From Gorsachius magnificus (Eukaryota; Chordata; Aves; Pelecaniformes; Ardeidae), in contig CM067082.1 in NCBI GenBank assembly GCA_034008185.1, forward strand, positions 103,845,311-103,909,310: 64,000 bases of DNA. Reading direction: 5' to 3'. The position numbers and the translations under genes are program-made. Below are positions 38,201 through 53,200 of this stretch, in pieces; position 1 is the first letter of the stretch, and every line of letters starts with the position of its first letter. The notes under the pieces are model-generated. The model saw only the letters and a list, made by a program, of their open reading frames with translations, was not told where the DNA came from and did not search any database.

Positions 38201-41200
38201 AATCTGGCAGAGGCACACATGAGAATTTGCTCTAGATCCAGATTTGTAGTATAACCTTTGTATTGGTTTCTACTTGCCATTTTTGTACTCTCCTTAAGGA
38301 AAGGGCAGCCCATACAATTTTGGATTACAGTGCATTATCAGTTGTAGCACTAAATTCACTTTCTATTTTGATAACTTCTCCATTCTTTTTAGCATGCTGT
38401 TGCCTTCAGTATTTTTGCCATGTCCAATTGCGAAGCATCTCATTGCTTTAATCACTACAAGGAAAACACATAAAGCATTCACTTCAAGACTGCTACATAT
38501 ATTGTCAGCAATACAACATTATATCTGTGACTGTTAGGCAAATCAAGCAGATTTAGTGAGGATCTTTTGAATGTACATTGCTAAGTGGTGGTGTATTATC
38601 TATAGTAACCTCCTAATAGGAACCAAAATTGTTTGGAAAACTCACTTGACTGAAGTCCCACATAAAATGGGATTAGGTTTTTGAGGGGAAAACATGAATC
38701 TTCTTGGCTACCTGTGTTGCTTTAAACTTTAGGCCACTGCCTTCATCAGAGATCAGGCAGCAGTCAGTCACACTTATAAACTCATTCTCTGAAAACCAGC
38801 TTAAGTTTTTGAAGAACATGTTTTTGGTTCTATGGATTTTGATAGGTTTCCACTTAGGCACTGAGTATTTTTGGAAGGATCTATATGCCATTTTAAAATT
38901 ATCAGTTATATATTATCAGGTTATCATTTATCAGACCAGATTTATCAGACCTGTGTTTTTAATCACAGCTGTAGTGCTTCATGTAAACTCAGACAAGTGT
39001 TTTGTTTTCTCAGCTATGTCACAAACTATATGAAGTGATGACGAAGCTGGGAGATCAGCACGCAGACAAGGCCTTCACCATTCAAGGAGCACCAAGGTGA
39101 ATTTGCTGCTTTTTTAAATGAATTGCATTGCAGTAGGCTTTGTGGGTTTCAGCATATGTAGTAATCACCTACACCGTGTGTAGCGATTGCTGCATGACGC
39201 AGTCACTGGGCCTGTTCATTCAGGATGGTACACAAAGGTATCTTGGATTAAGTTCTTCTCAAGGCCAGATTCTCAGCTGTTGCAATTTAGCCTAGTTAGT
39301 TCATTGTAGACTGTTACACCAGTCTGCACCAGCTAAGTATGTAGCTCATTTATTCTTAGATGCTTAGTTTACAGCAATGTTGATAACTTGCATCATTTTT
39401 TTGAAGCCTTTAAATATTTAGATGTGTTTTTAGCTCCTTAAGGCATATGACTAGGTGGGAATCCCAACCTTTGTAAATCAGCTTTTATCTCTTCTGCTCA
39501 TGGGGAAAAGTCAAGAAATGTGACCTGAGAGTGCATGATAAAAGATGAAAAGCTGAAGTAAAAATAATATCACAAAATACCATATTTTTAATGACTCTCA
39601 AGAGAAACCTGGTCTTAAAATAAAAACAAAAGCAAAAAACATTTAAAATCAGATGGTGCTTTCTTAAGGTCAGTGGATGCTAGTGCAGTATTTCTGATGT
39701 TTTGTTTGCAATAAATGTAGCCTTTCTGCCATAATTTGATCTCTCAGTACTGTAATAGTGATAGGCAGAAGAGGTTGAAATCATAAACCAGTGAGATTTA
39801 TCAAAACACAATGATATTTAGAGTGAAAACATAAATCCTGAATATTCAGCCAATCCTAGCTCATCAGAAGCAATCAGAACAATATTATAGCTACTGCTAA
39901 TTTGCCCTCAAGATAGACTCAGATTAGCAACAATTAAGATTGACCAAGCAACATAACATCTGCCTAAAACATATGGCTGATATTTCTACATTTGTTTTGA
40001 TCTCACTCTGGAAGAACAAAGAATGAAATACCAAACCTTCTGATCTAATGCAAAACACAGAACTATTTTATTAAGAACGTGTCAAAAATTTTTGGTTTGG
40101 ATTAGTTCAGGGTTAATCCACGCTCATATATACTTACACACTGCCTCTGGAATTGTTAGCTCATGCATCACCACTTCCAGCCCCTTTAGGATGAACTCAT
40201 GAGCCGGACTATGTTTCCATAAAGGATTTGTGAAATACTTTTATGGGATGAAAAATAATGTAGTGTTGGAAAACTTCAGTTTTTCTAATGAACAGATATT
40301 GTGTTTACCTGTGTCTCCTAGACCATATCCAGCATGCACATGCTCATTCCCACTGAATTACTTGTTCCATCAATGAGAGAAGAAAAATAATTATTGCTGC
40401 AAATGAGTAGACATAGGTTAATGCGGTGTGATCTTAACTTATTTTAAAAATGCATTTTAAAAATACATTATTTTTCTAGTTACCATGTTACTCTCTTTTG
40501 CCATGCTGTTCACAGAGCATTGTGTGAAAACCTGGATAGATTTTTACTTCCATTATTAGTTATGGTGCTCTAAAAGAATACTCAGGAGTGGGTCTTTGTA
40601 AAATAGAATAGCTTTCCTTTTTAGATGCAAGAGAAGTAGATACTAGGCAAGTACAGTACTTTCCTTTAATGAACTGTATAAAAAGAAACATCTTAAAAAC
40701 CTGTATGCTACTGAGTACTCTATCCTGAAGGCAAATATTGTATCTGGCAAAGAAAGTTCTTAATAACTGCTTATTTTTTCTTTTTTAATATTTCCACAGA
40801 AAGAGGTGGTGAGTGTGAGCCAAGTCTGTCCTTTCCAAAGAAAGAATTTTTCTTGTGTTAGCGTTAGGAACATGTTTATGGTATGGTCTCCTCAATCAGG
40901 TAGCGCTTCTGTTCTCCCTGAAGATGTGTAGGAGTCGCTCTTCTCTTACTGAGTACTGTGGTCGTTGAGTGCTGTAGTTTATAGCCTCCCCAAGTTGTAA
41001 GCTTTCAGCATTTCTAGGTAGCTGAATATATCTCGGTGTTTGCACCAGGTCCTTTCATGGGAAGGGCAGATCCTTTCTAAGGACTTCATCAGATCTTTTC
41101 TTAGTATCAGCAGAGCTCTGTTGAAGTCATTTGACTAGTGCTTGTTTATAGTTGTGGTGAGTTGTCCCTCTAAATAGTGATATCCTTATAATAATCTTGG

Positions 41201-44200
41201 TTATATTTGATTTTATTGGAAGTTGCTGAGCTTTTAAAATTTTTAATTTCATTGTATGGTTTCATTTGTTTTTTTTTTTTTTCCCCGGGTTTTATTTGAG
41301 CCTTTTATTCTGAGAACTGTGTGAAATGAAGACAGTAATTCCATTTCACAATTATGATAGTTGCAAACTTATACATGAAACGTTATTTCAAATACAGAAT
41401 CTGAAAAAATGCAAGTACTCTGTTTCCCTCAAGTTATAATGATCAGGTAAACAGATGTTCCAGAAATCAAGGTCACTCAAAATTAAAACTTCCTTTGACG
41501 CTGTATATCACTGAATTTTAATTCAATTTAATTGCAGTTTTAGTTTTAGTCATTACATAATGGCTCAGTTCGTCTCCAGTGTGTACTGCATTTTGTGGTC
41601 ACTGGCATTGCATCAGGGTTGCAGCTCAACTATTGCATCAAACTGTCAAGGTAATAAGTCAGCATGTTATGTATGTCCTTGCTGTTGCTTTGTTTCCATC
41701 TAGTGATTCAGGTCCACTCCGCATTGCAAAAACACCATCACCGCCAGAAGAGGTCTCTCCCTTGCCTAGCCCTACTGCTAGTCCCAATCATATGCTGGCA
41801 CCAGCATCTCCGGCACCAGCCCGGCCTAAGTCACCCACACAGGTAAGCAGAAACCTAACAGGAGAAACTGGCCTGTTGTGCATTAAACAATAGCTGAGGT
41901 GATGTATATGGTGGGTTTTTCATCTAGGTTGTGACTTGAGAAATGACAGGGAGGCCGCTGGCCCTGTTGCACTCTGTTCTGTTCATTGGTTGTTCACCCC
42001 TGTGTCATAAGCATGGGTGGAAAGTGGTTTTTACATAGTGCGGAATGAAGAAAATTTAAGGTGCCCAGTGAACTGAGGGGACTTGTGGTGACAAAGCAAA
42101 ACACTTCTTAAAGAGTTGCATAGTCTCTAAGGACCCATATCCCAGCAGAGATAGTTTGAAAAACCTATTTATAAAACCTCCTCATGAATTTCAGTACATT
42201 ATGTATTTCTGCTCTTCACTCATCTTCAAATTTATGGTTACCCTGGAAAAAAGTTAGCCAGTGGTCTGGCCAACCTCTAAAACAGTAAATAATAGAGCTA
42301 GCTTAAATACTGCTGTGATAATCACTGATAATTAAAGGCTTATTGGTTGTTATTAACACTGGATTTAGAAGTTTGACACTGTTGAATTCATGGGAGTCAT
42401 TTCTATTCTCACCTGCATGGGTGAAATAAGGATCAGTTTCATGCATCTGTTTCATCCATAGCATGAGAGTTGTATGTGATACTTTGTGAACATATCAAAG
42501 ACTCGTGTTGATGTTACAGATGTTTTCAGAATTGGGATAGCTTCCATGCTGGTTGCTATTTCTATGGTGGGAGAATATCAGAGGAAATTTAATTTTGCAT
42601 TTAGATACATGTGAGCACACTTGTTTTCTCTGGTCTCCCAAAATGTGACACCTCACTGCCTGAATATTCATCCGGTAGGACTCAGTCTAGTCTTACTGGT
42701 GCCAATGGTGTTATGTCACTATGCCACTTGAGGATTTTTTGTGGATTTTTTTTCTTGGTATTTTGACAGATTTAAAAATTATCCAGTAGTATTTGCTATT
42801 ATTCCAAGCAATTAGTTTGTCATAGTTATGTGAATCTCTGGAGAGCAGGGGGGATTAGTAACCTAAGCACCTTTGAGGTGGTGTGGTTCCCAGAGATGAT
42901 ACAGTTTTAGCAATAAGTAGGCTTTAAAGGTAGCGACAGGTGGGCAGGTACAAAATCCCAAAGCTAAACAGGAATGAACCTAAGAAGCCAAAAAACTGCA
43001 GAGGCCTGGTTCTGTGCAGCATCGCCTTTCCAACTATGGGCTGCATAGGAGAGGAAGTGTCTTGCACTGTGTGCCCACCACAGCGGAAAAAAATCAGCCA
43101 AGAAGTGCTTTTGCATGAAATCTTAAACTTTGAGTTGGAATGAGTTTGAAGCATAGAGTTGTTTTGCTTTTCCGACAATGTTTATTTCAAGGCATTTGGT
43201 GGCAAAGAGCCAAACAGTTCTTTTCAGCCCATGGCTTATTCCCACATTGAAGGTGAAGCAGCAGAGATAAAAACCTAACACAAATTGTTTAGGCCTAGCT
43301 TAAAGCTCTTTCTTTTATCCCTGAACTGATCTGTGATATTTTTGCTGTCTGCCCAGCTGAGGAAAGGTCCACCAGTCCCACCATTGCCGAAGCTCACACC
43401 CACAAAGGAGTTGCAACAGGAGAACATAATTAATTTCTTTGATGACAACTTTGTCCCAGAAATCAATGTGACGACCCCATCACAGGTAAACTTCAGAGGA
43501 TGGTGTATTGTCCAACCTTGCAATCACCCTAAGTTCTCCAAGATAGCGGCCTTGGGGCTGATGTCTCTGGGGAGGGAGGAGGAGGGTGCAGGTGGAAGGC
43601 AGAGGCACAATTACCATTTTATGTTATCTTGAAAGGGTCACGCATACATACACACATATTTGTCTTTGAATAGGCCACACATAATCGCTCAAAAGGGCTA
43701 GTGTAACATATTAAAAAAAAAATGAGAGATTTCCTAAGAGGCCTGGCTAAAAATACTGCGAAGCAGCCATGTTTGAGAATTATCTGCATCCGGGTTGCAT
43801 TACAAGCTGGGACTTCATTTAAGATGCTTCTTTCCTAATCCTAAGTATCTCAAGTGGCACTTTACAGTGATCCTTCGTTTGTTCTGATTCTTCGATCAAA
43901 ATCTCAAAAAGTATTCCTTTTTTCTTTTGAGTGATTTAACAAAAAATGGAACTTGGCTGTTTTAATCAACTTTTTGCAGGTATAAAAGGCTGCTCCAGCT
44001 AGATTATTAATTCACTTGGTTTTGACTCATTGAAACATTAGTTACAGAGTAGAAAAGTGATCAAAATTACTTTTATCTCATTATTATGAAATTATGATTT
44101 TTTTAAAAATTTCATGTAACAAACAGAAAAGCCAGATTTGTGTAAAATAAGTCTGTACGATTTGTATTCAGTTACTCAGCTTTTATGCAGTTATGGTAAT

Positions 44201-47200
44201 GGCTGGTTTTTCAATAATGGACCCTTTCTATTATGGTAATTACAACTCTGAAATCTAAGCCTGTGTCTGATTGACTGGGGAGAAACACACAGATCTGAAG
44301 CTTATGCAGAATGTTCATGAATTTTTTTTTTTCATGTGAATTATTGTTTTTGTACCAATTCATTTGACAACACAGGAGAATGTAGGCACAGCAATGAAAA
44401 ACAAAATTATTTTAGAGAACTTGAAAATGCGATGTTTTGTTTTCTTGTGGAGGTGAGAAAAAGGCATTGCTGTCCATAGGGATCTATTTGGAAGAGAAAA
44501 GAGTTATTTATAGGTAAGTCCCCATGCAATTAAAGAATTAATGGCAGCTCCCAGTATGCAGCTGCCGCTGGGCCCTGCTGCTGAAGGGAGATTTCAGGTC
44601 CATCACATCACTGTACCCTGACTTCGTGGGAGTTATCAGTCTGGCAGCATGAGCCTTGACATCAGTGGTAAGAGTCGGTGTAACCAGGTGCTATATGTGG
44701 CCCCCTGCATTAAATGCTGTATCCACCTAACCTTCACCTGTCAGGCCAGCCACAGAAGCAGAAATGGAACCAGTTTGCTTTTCCATTAAGAGCTGACACT
44801 GGAACAGGGCTTTAAATGAGTGTAAGTCACATTTCCAGAATCGTCACATCCTTTCTCCTGGAGATTGGTATAAAAATGGAATGGCATAATAAAGGTGGGG
44901 CGTGGTCCTGAGAACTAAAATCTTTCCTTTGCCTCTAAAGAAAAAATTGATCTCCCTTCAGTGAGTGATTTATGTCCCTCTTCCTCCATAGTCAATGACC
45001 TGGGAATGACCTAAGCTATTCCCTGGCCACCTTCTCATGAATCACCTGCACTTCTCCCTCCACAAAACCCACCCCCATCACTAGAGCATCCTTACTGAGA
45101 TCTCTGAGTATGCATACCCAAATAGTGTGATGTGTAGGTTTTGTATCCTTCTGTAAGAGAACCAGTTATTGAAAATATATTGCATGAAATCCACAGGAAA
45201 CATGGACTTATTCCTCATGGTGCTTATGGCATCTCTTATACCCCCAGGAGCCCTTCTTGGGCTTCCTTGGAGGAAGCTATTGAGCCTGCAGAGCCCTCTG
45301 TGCAGGACTTCGCAGAGGACTACCACTGGTGTCCCTGGCACTGTGCTCACGCAGAGGTACAAAACCAACAGGCTGATGAACAGAGCTTTGCTGCTTTAAT
45401 CCCACATTTCAGAAGGGATTACGAACAGGCCAAACACTTTTCCCCTCTGGAACACAAATAGCCTGTAATTGTTGTTGTTCATCTTTCTTTGCCAAGCAGT
45501 GTTGTGCAAGACACTGAAAGACAGTTCTGCTTGATGCTGTTGACTATTTTGGCCCTGATTCAACAAAGCAGCTCATACTTCCAGTTTATTCATTGTCAAG
45601 AATGGATTTAATTTTTGCTAAGTAAAAGAAAACGGTGAGAAGATGTGATATCTGGGTGACCAGATGAAAGGAACATTTAGAAATGAGTGTTCCTTGCTTT
45701 ACTTCTTTTCTTCACAACACATTGCTCCCTGGTGCCCAGTTACTAGCTTGGACATGTATAGTATGCCCCCTCCAGGTACTTTACGTGCCTGAGTGTGTTC
45801 CGACAGCTCTGAAGTGAACAACCCATATTTTAAGGCTTGTACAGACTCCGTGCAGAGAGGGGGTGGCCACTCTGGTGGTCCTTGCAGGTTTCTTGTGCCT
45901 TCTCCATCCCTTGAACATACATGTTGTCTGAGAGGTACAGCCTTGCTTCTGCCACAGCCACCTTTTTCAAATGTGGCATTTCTTCATGCTATGGTGGAAT
46001 TAACACAGGGCAATTGGCAGGCCTTCCTGTCACAGCTTTGTCCCTTATCAAGGGATTTCCTGAGGTTCCTCTTTCTCCTAAATCTCCATCTAACATGATA
46101 TCTCAGTTACTCTGTAAGTTTATTTGGGCCTTTGTTCCTAAAGTTATGACAAGCATTCTCTTCCTTTTGGTCTGAGGGTAACAAGTAATGGTAATTTTGG
46201 CAGTCAGTGATCAGAACCCAGCCACTACAGATACCTGAGCTGTCATCATGCATGGCCTAAGTGAGATTCCTATTCATTTGATTCAGTCCTCATAAATAAT
46301 TACTTCATTCTCGAACTTCACTGGAAGATAGTTTAACTTTTCCATCTGCATCCATTTCTGATTATAAGCTAGCTAATGCAGTGTTGTTTCATCAAGCTGT
46401 ATGACCATATGAGTACACGTGCCTCAGGGGCATATGTGATGAAATCTAAATGCATCTGATGAAAGGTATGACAGAATGAATGTAATGCTGGTTACTGGTG
46501 GGGAGGGCTGTTTTGGTTTTGACTTCTTGAAGTGTGAGACCATAGCACTGGCTTCAGACCAGTTATCCAGTTATCCATCATCACCGATGGCCAAAAGCAG
46601 AGGCCAAGGGAAGAATATAAAACAAGGCAAGCAAAGCTGGTACTCCTTACAACCCTTTCTATAGTCTCCCAGCCTCCAACCATTTGCAGCTCAGGGGCTT
46701 CTTCAATATAATTTCTACGTATTTAGTAATCCTCAACAGACTACTTTGCCACAAGTTTGTTCAGTCTTTCAGCATGTGTAAATTTTTCATGTTCACACTA
46801 CCTGATGGCAAGGAGGTCCCTAACTGAGCTCTGTGCCACATGGAGCACCACCACCTTTTCTTTATTCCACATCTGCCCCCGTCAGCTTCGCTGCCACCTG
46901 CCTTCCTGCCTTGGAGGAGTCATGGAGCAGCCAAACCTCTGTGCCTCATGCTGGTGTAGACCCCGCTCACATCACCCCTAGCACTCCTCTTCCAGACTGA
47001 AGAGTTCCAAGTCACTCTGTCATTCTAGCATGGGAGCTGAGGAGCTATTTTGATCACATTTTCAGGTGACACAGAGAACTCAGATGTCTTGTGGCATATG
47101 GAAGCCATTAATTATCTACATTTGAACATCTGTTTACCAACAGTAAATTGAAAAGTTTACATTCTTAGATATTTTAATAACAGAAAGGGTTTGTTTGTTT

Positions 47201-50200
47201 TATTATTATTATCATCACCATCATTTTTATTATCTCCTAGTTTTGCTGGGTTTATGACTGCACTGCTGTAGTAGACTTCCCCTGGCACACACTTCAGTCA
47301 CAGTCAGGAACAGGACATTGAGCTACGTGGTCTGACCCTGTGTTACAGTTCTTATGTAAGATTATATGTGAATACAAACAATTTCCTATGGTATCGTTTC
47401 CAACCTGAACACTTTTCAAAATAGCATTCTAATGAATACTTTACTATATATATTTTCTGCACATCAAAAGACAGGCTTCTCTCACTGAAACCTAAACATA
47501 AACACTGAACAACTAACAGTAGGCAATACTAGCCTTGTTACCAAAACTGAGATGCTTGCCTAGAATATTTATCATTAACCATAATTAAAATCTCAGCTAC
47601 AGTTGCACACTAATGTTGAAGCACACTAATTATTTGTTCATGTTACTTTACAGAGGGAAATACCTGTAGCCCATTGAGCCGATCTATATATTTATAGTGA
47701 CCTCAGAGGCCTTGGCTAATTCATTAATTGCAAACAAAAAAAGGCTCTACCATGTAATCCAGTTTTGTAAGAGCAGATCAATGTAGCAAGATTTAGTTAG
47801 TGTTATGTAAGATGTTTCCTAAAGTTTAGAGCTAAGGACAGCATGAAATGTTAATTGGTATTCATGTTCAGAATTGAAATTTAATTCAAATGCATTTAGG
47901 TCTTTCTATATTGGCTTTTTACTAATGTTTGTGTTTGGGGAGAGATACACTTATTAGAATGTATGGACATTGGATGCTGTTTATGTAGTTTTTAATTTTG
48001 CTGTCTGACTCAAAGCACTTTAAAAGGGCCTTCACAGTCAAACAGTGAACACTCAGTACTTTTTCAAAAGGGCTGCACTTTATTTAGCCTGAAAAGGCAA
48101 AGCTGCACTACTCAGAAAACAAAGGCATCATAAGAGTGAAGCTTGTAAAAATAAAATTAAAAGTTACACTAAAGCTCAAGGTCTTCAGAGCTTCCCCCCC
48201 TTCTGGCTTGCACTGTTGCTAGAAAGTCTGTGATGTAATTTGGTTTTTTTTCTTGGGACTCTTAATATTTTGCTGCACAGGGCAGCTTTTGAAAGATGAG
48301 TTTTTCCAAGCGTTATATTTCTCTTCTAACAGAATGAAGTTCCTGAAGCTAAGAAAGAGGAATCTTTGCTAGACCTGGACTTCGACCCTTTCAAGCCAGA
48401 AGTTGTATCAACAGGAGTTACTCATTCACCCATGTCTCAGGTATTTCTTTGCCTTGAGGTAGGTGAAGCATATAAATGCAATGTGCTGTTTGGTAGCAAA
48501 GATTTGCCTCATGTGCTGATGAGCAGTGTATCTGCAGTGTCTGAAAAAATTGATCTTCCTGAGCAGGTTGTCAGCCATCTTATCTTTCCCCTTCAGTAAC
48601 CCTGTAGTTGATGCTGTACTAGAAGGAGAGGAAAATGTCAAGTGGTAAAATGAGATGTCCAGTGGTTGCTGCTACCTTGGCATTCTGTTATTTTCCATCT
48701 TTAGAATAACTCTTAGTGCCAACTTTGTAATTCTCCAGCACCTGTTTTTCTGACAATTTTTCTGACCTGGCTTTGACTCTTCATGTCTGGAAAGATGCCT
48801 TAGGGGACCTAGGTTTCATGGAGTCAGCATGAGATTGCTTTGCTGTGACGGAGTTTCTGTACCAAGCAAGGGATATGATCTGAGTGGTTTTGCTTTTTAA
48901 ATCGATTTTAGGCCTACCTCAAGGAAAATGAGAGGATGGAGTAGGATGTTTCCTTGCAGGATGTTGTGTTAAAGAAATTCTGCATTCTATGGTAATATTT
49001 ACCATGGTAGTTTCTTGCAGCAATACAAAAACAAGAAGAAAAGGAAAAAAAAAAGCTGATATATCAAGTTGCTGATTTTCATTGACTTGCCATAGGGAAC
49101 CTGCTCTTTTAAGATCCAGAACTCGCCCTCACTACCCATAGGGCTGACAGTACAGTAAGGAAGTTCTCCTGGCCAGCAGAGCTGGAGCTCTATCTTGTAC
49201 ACCGAGAAGGAAACAGTATTAACACACTGTTAGCAAAATCTTTTATCCCTGTGGCTATCGCTTGAACTGTGAGACATGAGAGGACTTGTCAGCTGCTCAG
49301 GAATGCAACAGTGGGAAAGGAGTGAGAAGACAAGAAGCTTTAAGGCTGAGATAGTCCTGGTTCTCTGCTGTTCTCTTCCTCAGTGAATTAATTTCCTATT
49401 TGGTGTGCAGTCCTGGTTATATAATGAGATCTGTAGTGATCTCTGATGGGTTATGCACTGTCAGATAAACAGTGTATTGTCAGCGCTCTGTACGATAGCT
49501 GAAATTTAAGTAATTATAGCACAGGCTTTGTGCATCTTACTTATTATTTTTCTTGCTCCCTCTAAACAGGGAAGGGGAAGGAAATTCCTTGACATTCAGT
49601 ATGACAGAAAACTCTAGCTGTGACTTCACTAACTCCACACTTTCAGCTTGCCTTATAATAACATTGATTAGAGCAGTGGGATCATTAAACATCTAACTTT
49701 CGTGACAGAGTATATTTGTCCTGCCATCATATTGTACAGATTGTAGAAGAGTTTATTACTTTAGTGGAAAAGAGCTGGTTTAGATTTGACTGTACCATGA
49801 AATACAGAATATAATTCAGTGTAGAAAAGCACGTTGTATTTTTTCATTGAAGTGCATAAGAAGCATTCACTGAGCGCCTTCAGTCTCTCCTCTCCTCTCC
49901 TTTCACCTTTCCTCCCAACATATATATATATGAGAAAGGATGGTCCACTTCCGAAAGAGCGCATGGATGAGTCAGAGCACTGTGGTTTTAGAAGAAGGGA
50001 AGATAACCCTGCAGTCTGGGTCTCGGTCCCACTGGATGTGGCATTGCTATGGCAGCACAGACAGAATGAAGTCACTGGTTGCAGTCTTTGGAGAGTCCTG
50101 TGCTACTTTGCAGGGAGATTAAGAAGAGAGCCTTAAGTGGTCTTTCTATACGTGTGTATTTTTTGCCTCAGTCATGGATATTTTCCCTTCAGCAAATTGT

Positions 50201-53200
50201 GCTGAAGCAGTGATGTGAAGACAGGAGTAGTCATCTGTGCCCTGATGCCTCAGGAGGCCGGGCATGACTTCCCTATTGATCATTTAATTAATTACCTCCC
50301 TTCACTGCTCTGCCAGGGTGATCAGATCACAGTAAGTGAACCCCAGTCTGCCCTTCCTCACTTGATTTTCTGTTTCTATGACTGCTTCAGAAGTGGCCTT
50401 TCTAAACATGCCTAGCCCTTGCCTCCATTTGCTAGCTGTGGTCTTTCTCACCCTTCCCTCAGTATGTTCCTTCCCCCTCATACTCAAAGCCTCATCAGCA
50501 ATGAAAGGAAAATGAAAAATGAGCAATCTCTCCTTCCATGGAAGTCTGTAGAACATCTAGAGTCTGCACCAGTGCTATAAGAAGAGACCTATCATTTTTC
50601 CTTAAAACTTGAATGTTCAGCTAATGATGTTACAGCAGAGTAAGCTGGTTCATTTGTGAATTACATCCACTGAAGAAGCACGTACCTGGACTTAAACAAA
50701 ATTGAGAAATGGCTGTTGATGTTATTTGCTGTAAATCTGAGTAGTTACTACTGTGTCTTTTATTTGTGAAAGTAGTTGTTCAGAGGGCCATTCTGTCCCT
50801 ATGAAATAAGAAACAGGCAAGAAGCTAAATGCAGCAATCCTTTCTCTTAGGCAAATGTTAGATGTCGCATTTAACATTTGCAAATATTTCAGGAACAGTT
50901 TTACATTTTACTTTATGAATGTCTTCAGTGCTTGTTTTTCATGGACTTTAACCTAGGTGTGAATATAGCAGATATGTTTTGAAGCATCTCAGATAGCTCA
51001 GAGTTCCTTCTCCTGTGGGAGGGACTGTTAATATTTGGCATGAATTCTGCTTCTTTTCTTTTATCTGTCCATTCAGCTCTTGCTGAGAGGTCGCTAACAT
51101 TTATTACTTAATGGACTGCATGAGAAAGTTGAAGCATTCGTCAACTTCATTGTTTTCTTTCCCAAAAAGCATGCCATTTTACTTCATGGTGTCAGAGTTA
51201 TGAGAAAACCCAATTGCTCTCAGTGGATAGCTGGACTATTTTTTATCTGGCTAAAAATCTGACCCATGTAAGCCCTTTAAAGCTTACACTTTGCTGAGAC
51301 TCCTATACCTGTTGAAAGTCATTCAGTCACCAGCTCAGAATCTGGCTGTTACACAAGCACGTGGCCGTATGAGTTTGCTGGAAAGCAACAACTGGATTGA
51401 AGTGGGAAATACCACAATCCATCACCTACTGCCCATCCCATGTGACCAAAAAGCATATTATGCAAATATTTACACACACAAGTGCACACACACACGCGTG
51501 CTAATATATAAAATATATATATATCATAAATATGCATATAACTAATTTCTGTCTTTTTAGTTAATGCACACCGTTACATAGCATGTTGAACATACAGTAT
51601 ATGAACAGTATTTTTCTAAAGCCTCTTTTTTCTACTCCTTTTTTCAGACATTGCCATGGGATCTATGGACGGTAAGCCTGACATTGTCATTGCAAACTGG
51701 GATATTTCTGTGCCTCTGATTTTGTTACACCCTGAACTCAGTTTTATAATGTTTTTACCAAAAGTTGAGATAAAAGATACAGACTGTCACAAACACTTTT
51801 GAGTATATGAAGCCACTGGGGATCTTTTAAAACACACACCAACAAAAAATAATCTATGTTGCTTAGCCTGCAAAATCAAAATGCTGTCAGAAATCTAGGC
51901 TAATGAGATTCGCAATCATTATAGCTAAGTGTGTGTTGCTTTTATTCTCATGCCTGGATTACAGCTATTAGGGGGTAGGAATGGATGCTAGTCACCTGTT
52001 TTAATTATCTGAGGGTGTAGTTCCTCAGGACTTTAACACAATGGACAACCATTTTCTAAATATTCAAAAGTGAAGAGAGAATTTAACTTGTCTTTGTGGG
52101 CATGCAGTGAACTGGAGTTATTCACAAAAGAAGCTGCTACTTTAGGAAACTGCATGAATCCTTCCTTCTTCCTCCTGGTGCCAGATCAGATACAATGATC
52201 TGCAGGAAGGAAACAAATCATTTTTGTGAGCTTTCTTTTGACTTTATGTCATGGAGATAGCTGGGTTGACTTGATGTGGAGCCTGATATACCCATTTTTG
52301 ACCTTTTGCAGCTTCAGCCAGCAGAGAAATCTGTAGATGCTTCTTCTCATGCATTCAGATTTGCAACACTGTTTTGTGAACACACGGTGTATATGATGTG
52401 TATTAAATGCTCATCTTTTTCTATGGGGAAAGGTTAAATAAAGCCTGAAAAATCAGTCATATATGTAGGCTAACCAAAATTTCAAGGCTGCCAATATCTA
52501 GACCAGCTAAAATAACCCAGAAATGTTTCTAATTTATTGTTACAAACTTTTATTAAATAGCTTTATCAATGTCTTCCTTTCACACAGTTTTATTTATAGC
52601 TGGTTAATACTATATATGTATTCTGTATTATAATTATTTTCCTCTTTAGTTTAAAAAAAAAAGAGCAAGTAGTGAGCTTCACAGCTAAATGTTTGAAATT
52701 AGGAATACTCAGCCTTTTACTGAGTTTATTTTAGTAAGTTGAGTGCAGAGTAGTTGTTGATCTTCCTTGCAGCATTTGTATCTGTTCAAAGCAGCAGTGT
52801 AGGCAGCAGGCTTTGTGACTTGATGCCTTACTCTGCATGGATGTAAATGCCTCTGCCTGGTTCAGGGTGATGGAGAATCAGAGCTGCACGCTCAGGGCCC
52901 TCTGCACTGCCTGAGTGATGCGGCGATGCCTTAGTGTAGACACAATTAAGCTCCGCTGCCACTTGGGTTGCTTCCTTCCTTGTTCACCGTCTCACAGGGC
53001 AACCCCTCTTTTCAATTGAGATGTAATACAGTATCTGTGATAAAAATGTCAGTGGCCCACAGAGGAAAGCAAGGTCTGAGGAATGTTCAAGGTACATGTA
53101 GGACTTCTTTTATAATGTAATACAGAGGCTGGAAGTGTGGATTAAATTCAGGGACGTGTGGTTAGTCTTCAGCAGAGTGGCAGGAGAGGACCTGCTGCTT

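Noticed and set aside
45141..45461. 106-codon open frame in intron 11 with a protein-like segment ([16 protein letters not shown]) and an upstream CCCCCAG plus a downstream GAG|GTACAA.
   Set aside because: Exon 11 ends and exon 12 starts in phase 0. Joining at this acceptor puts the segment in a frame that stops after about 11 codons, and the open frame is out of phase. No family recognised.
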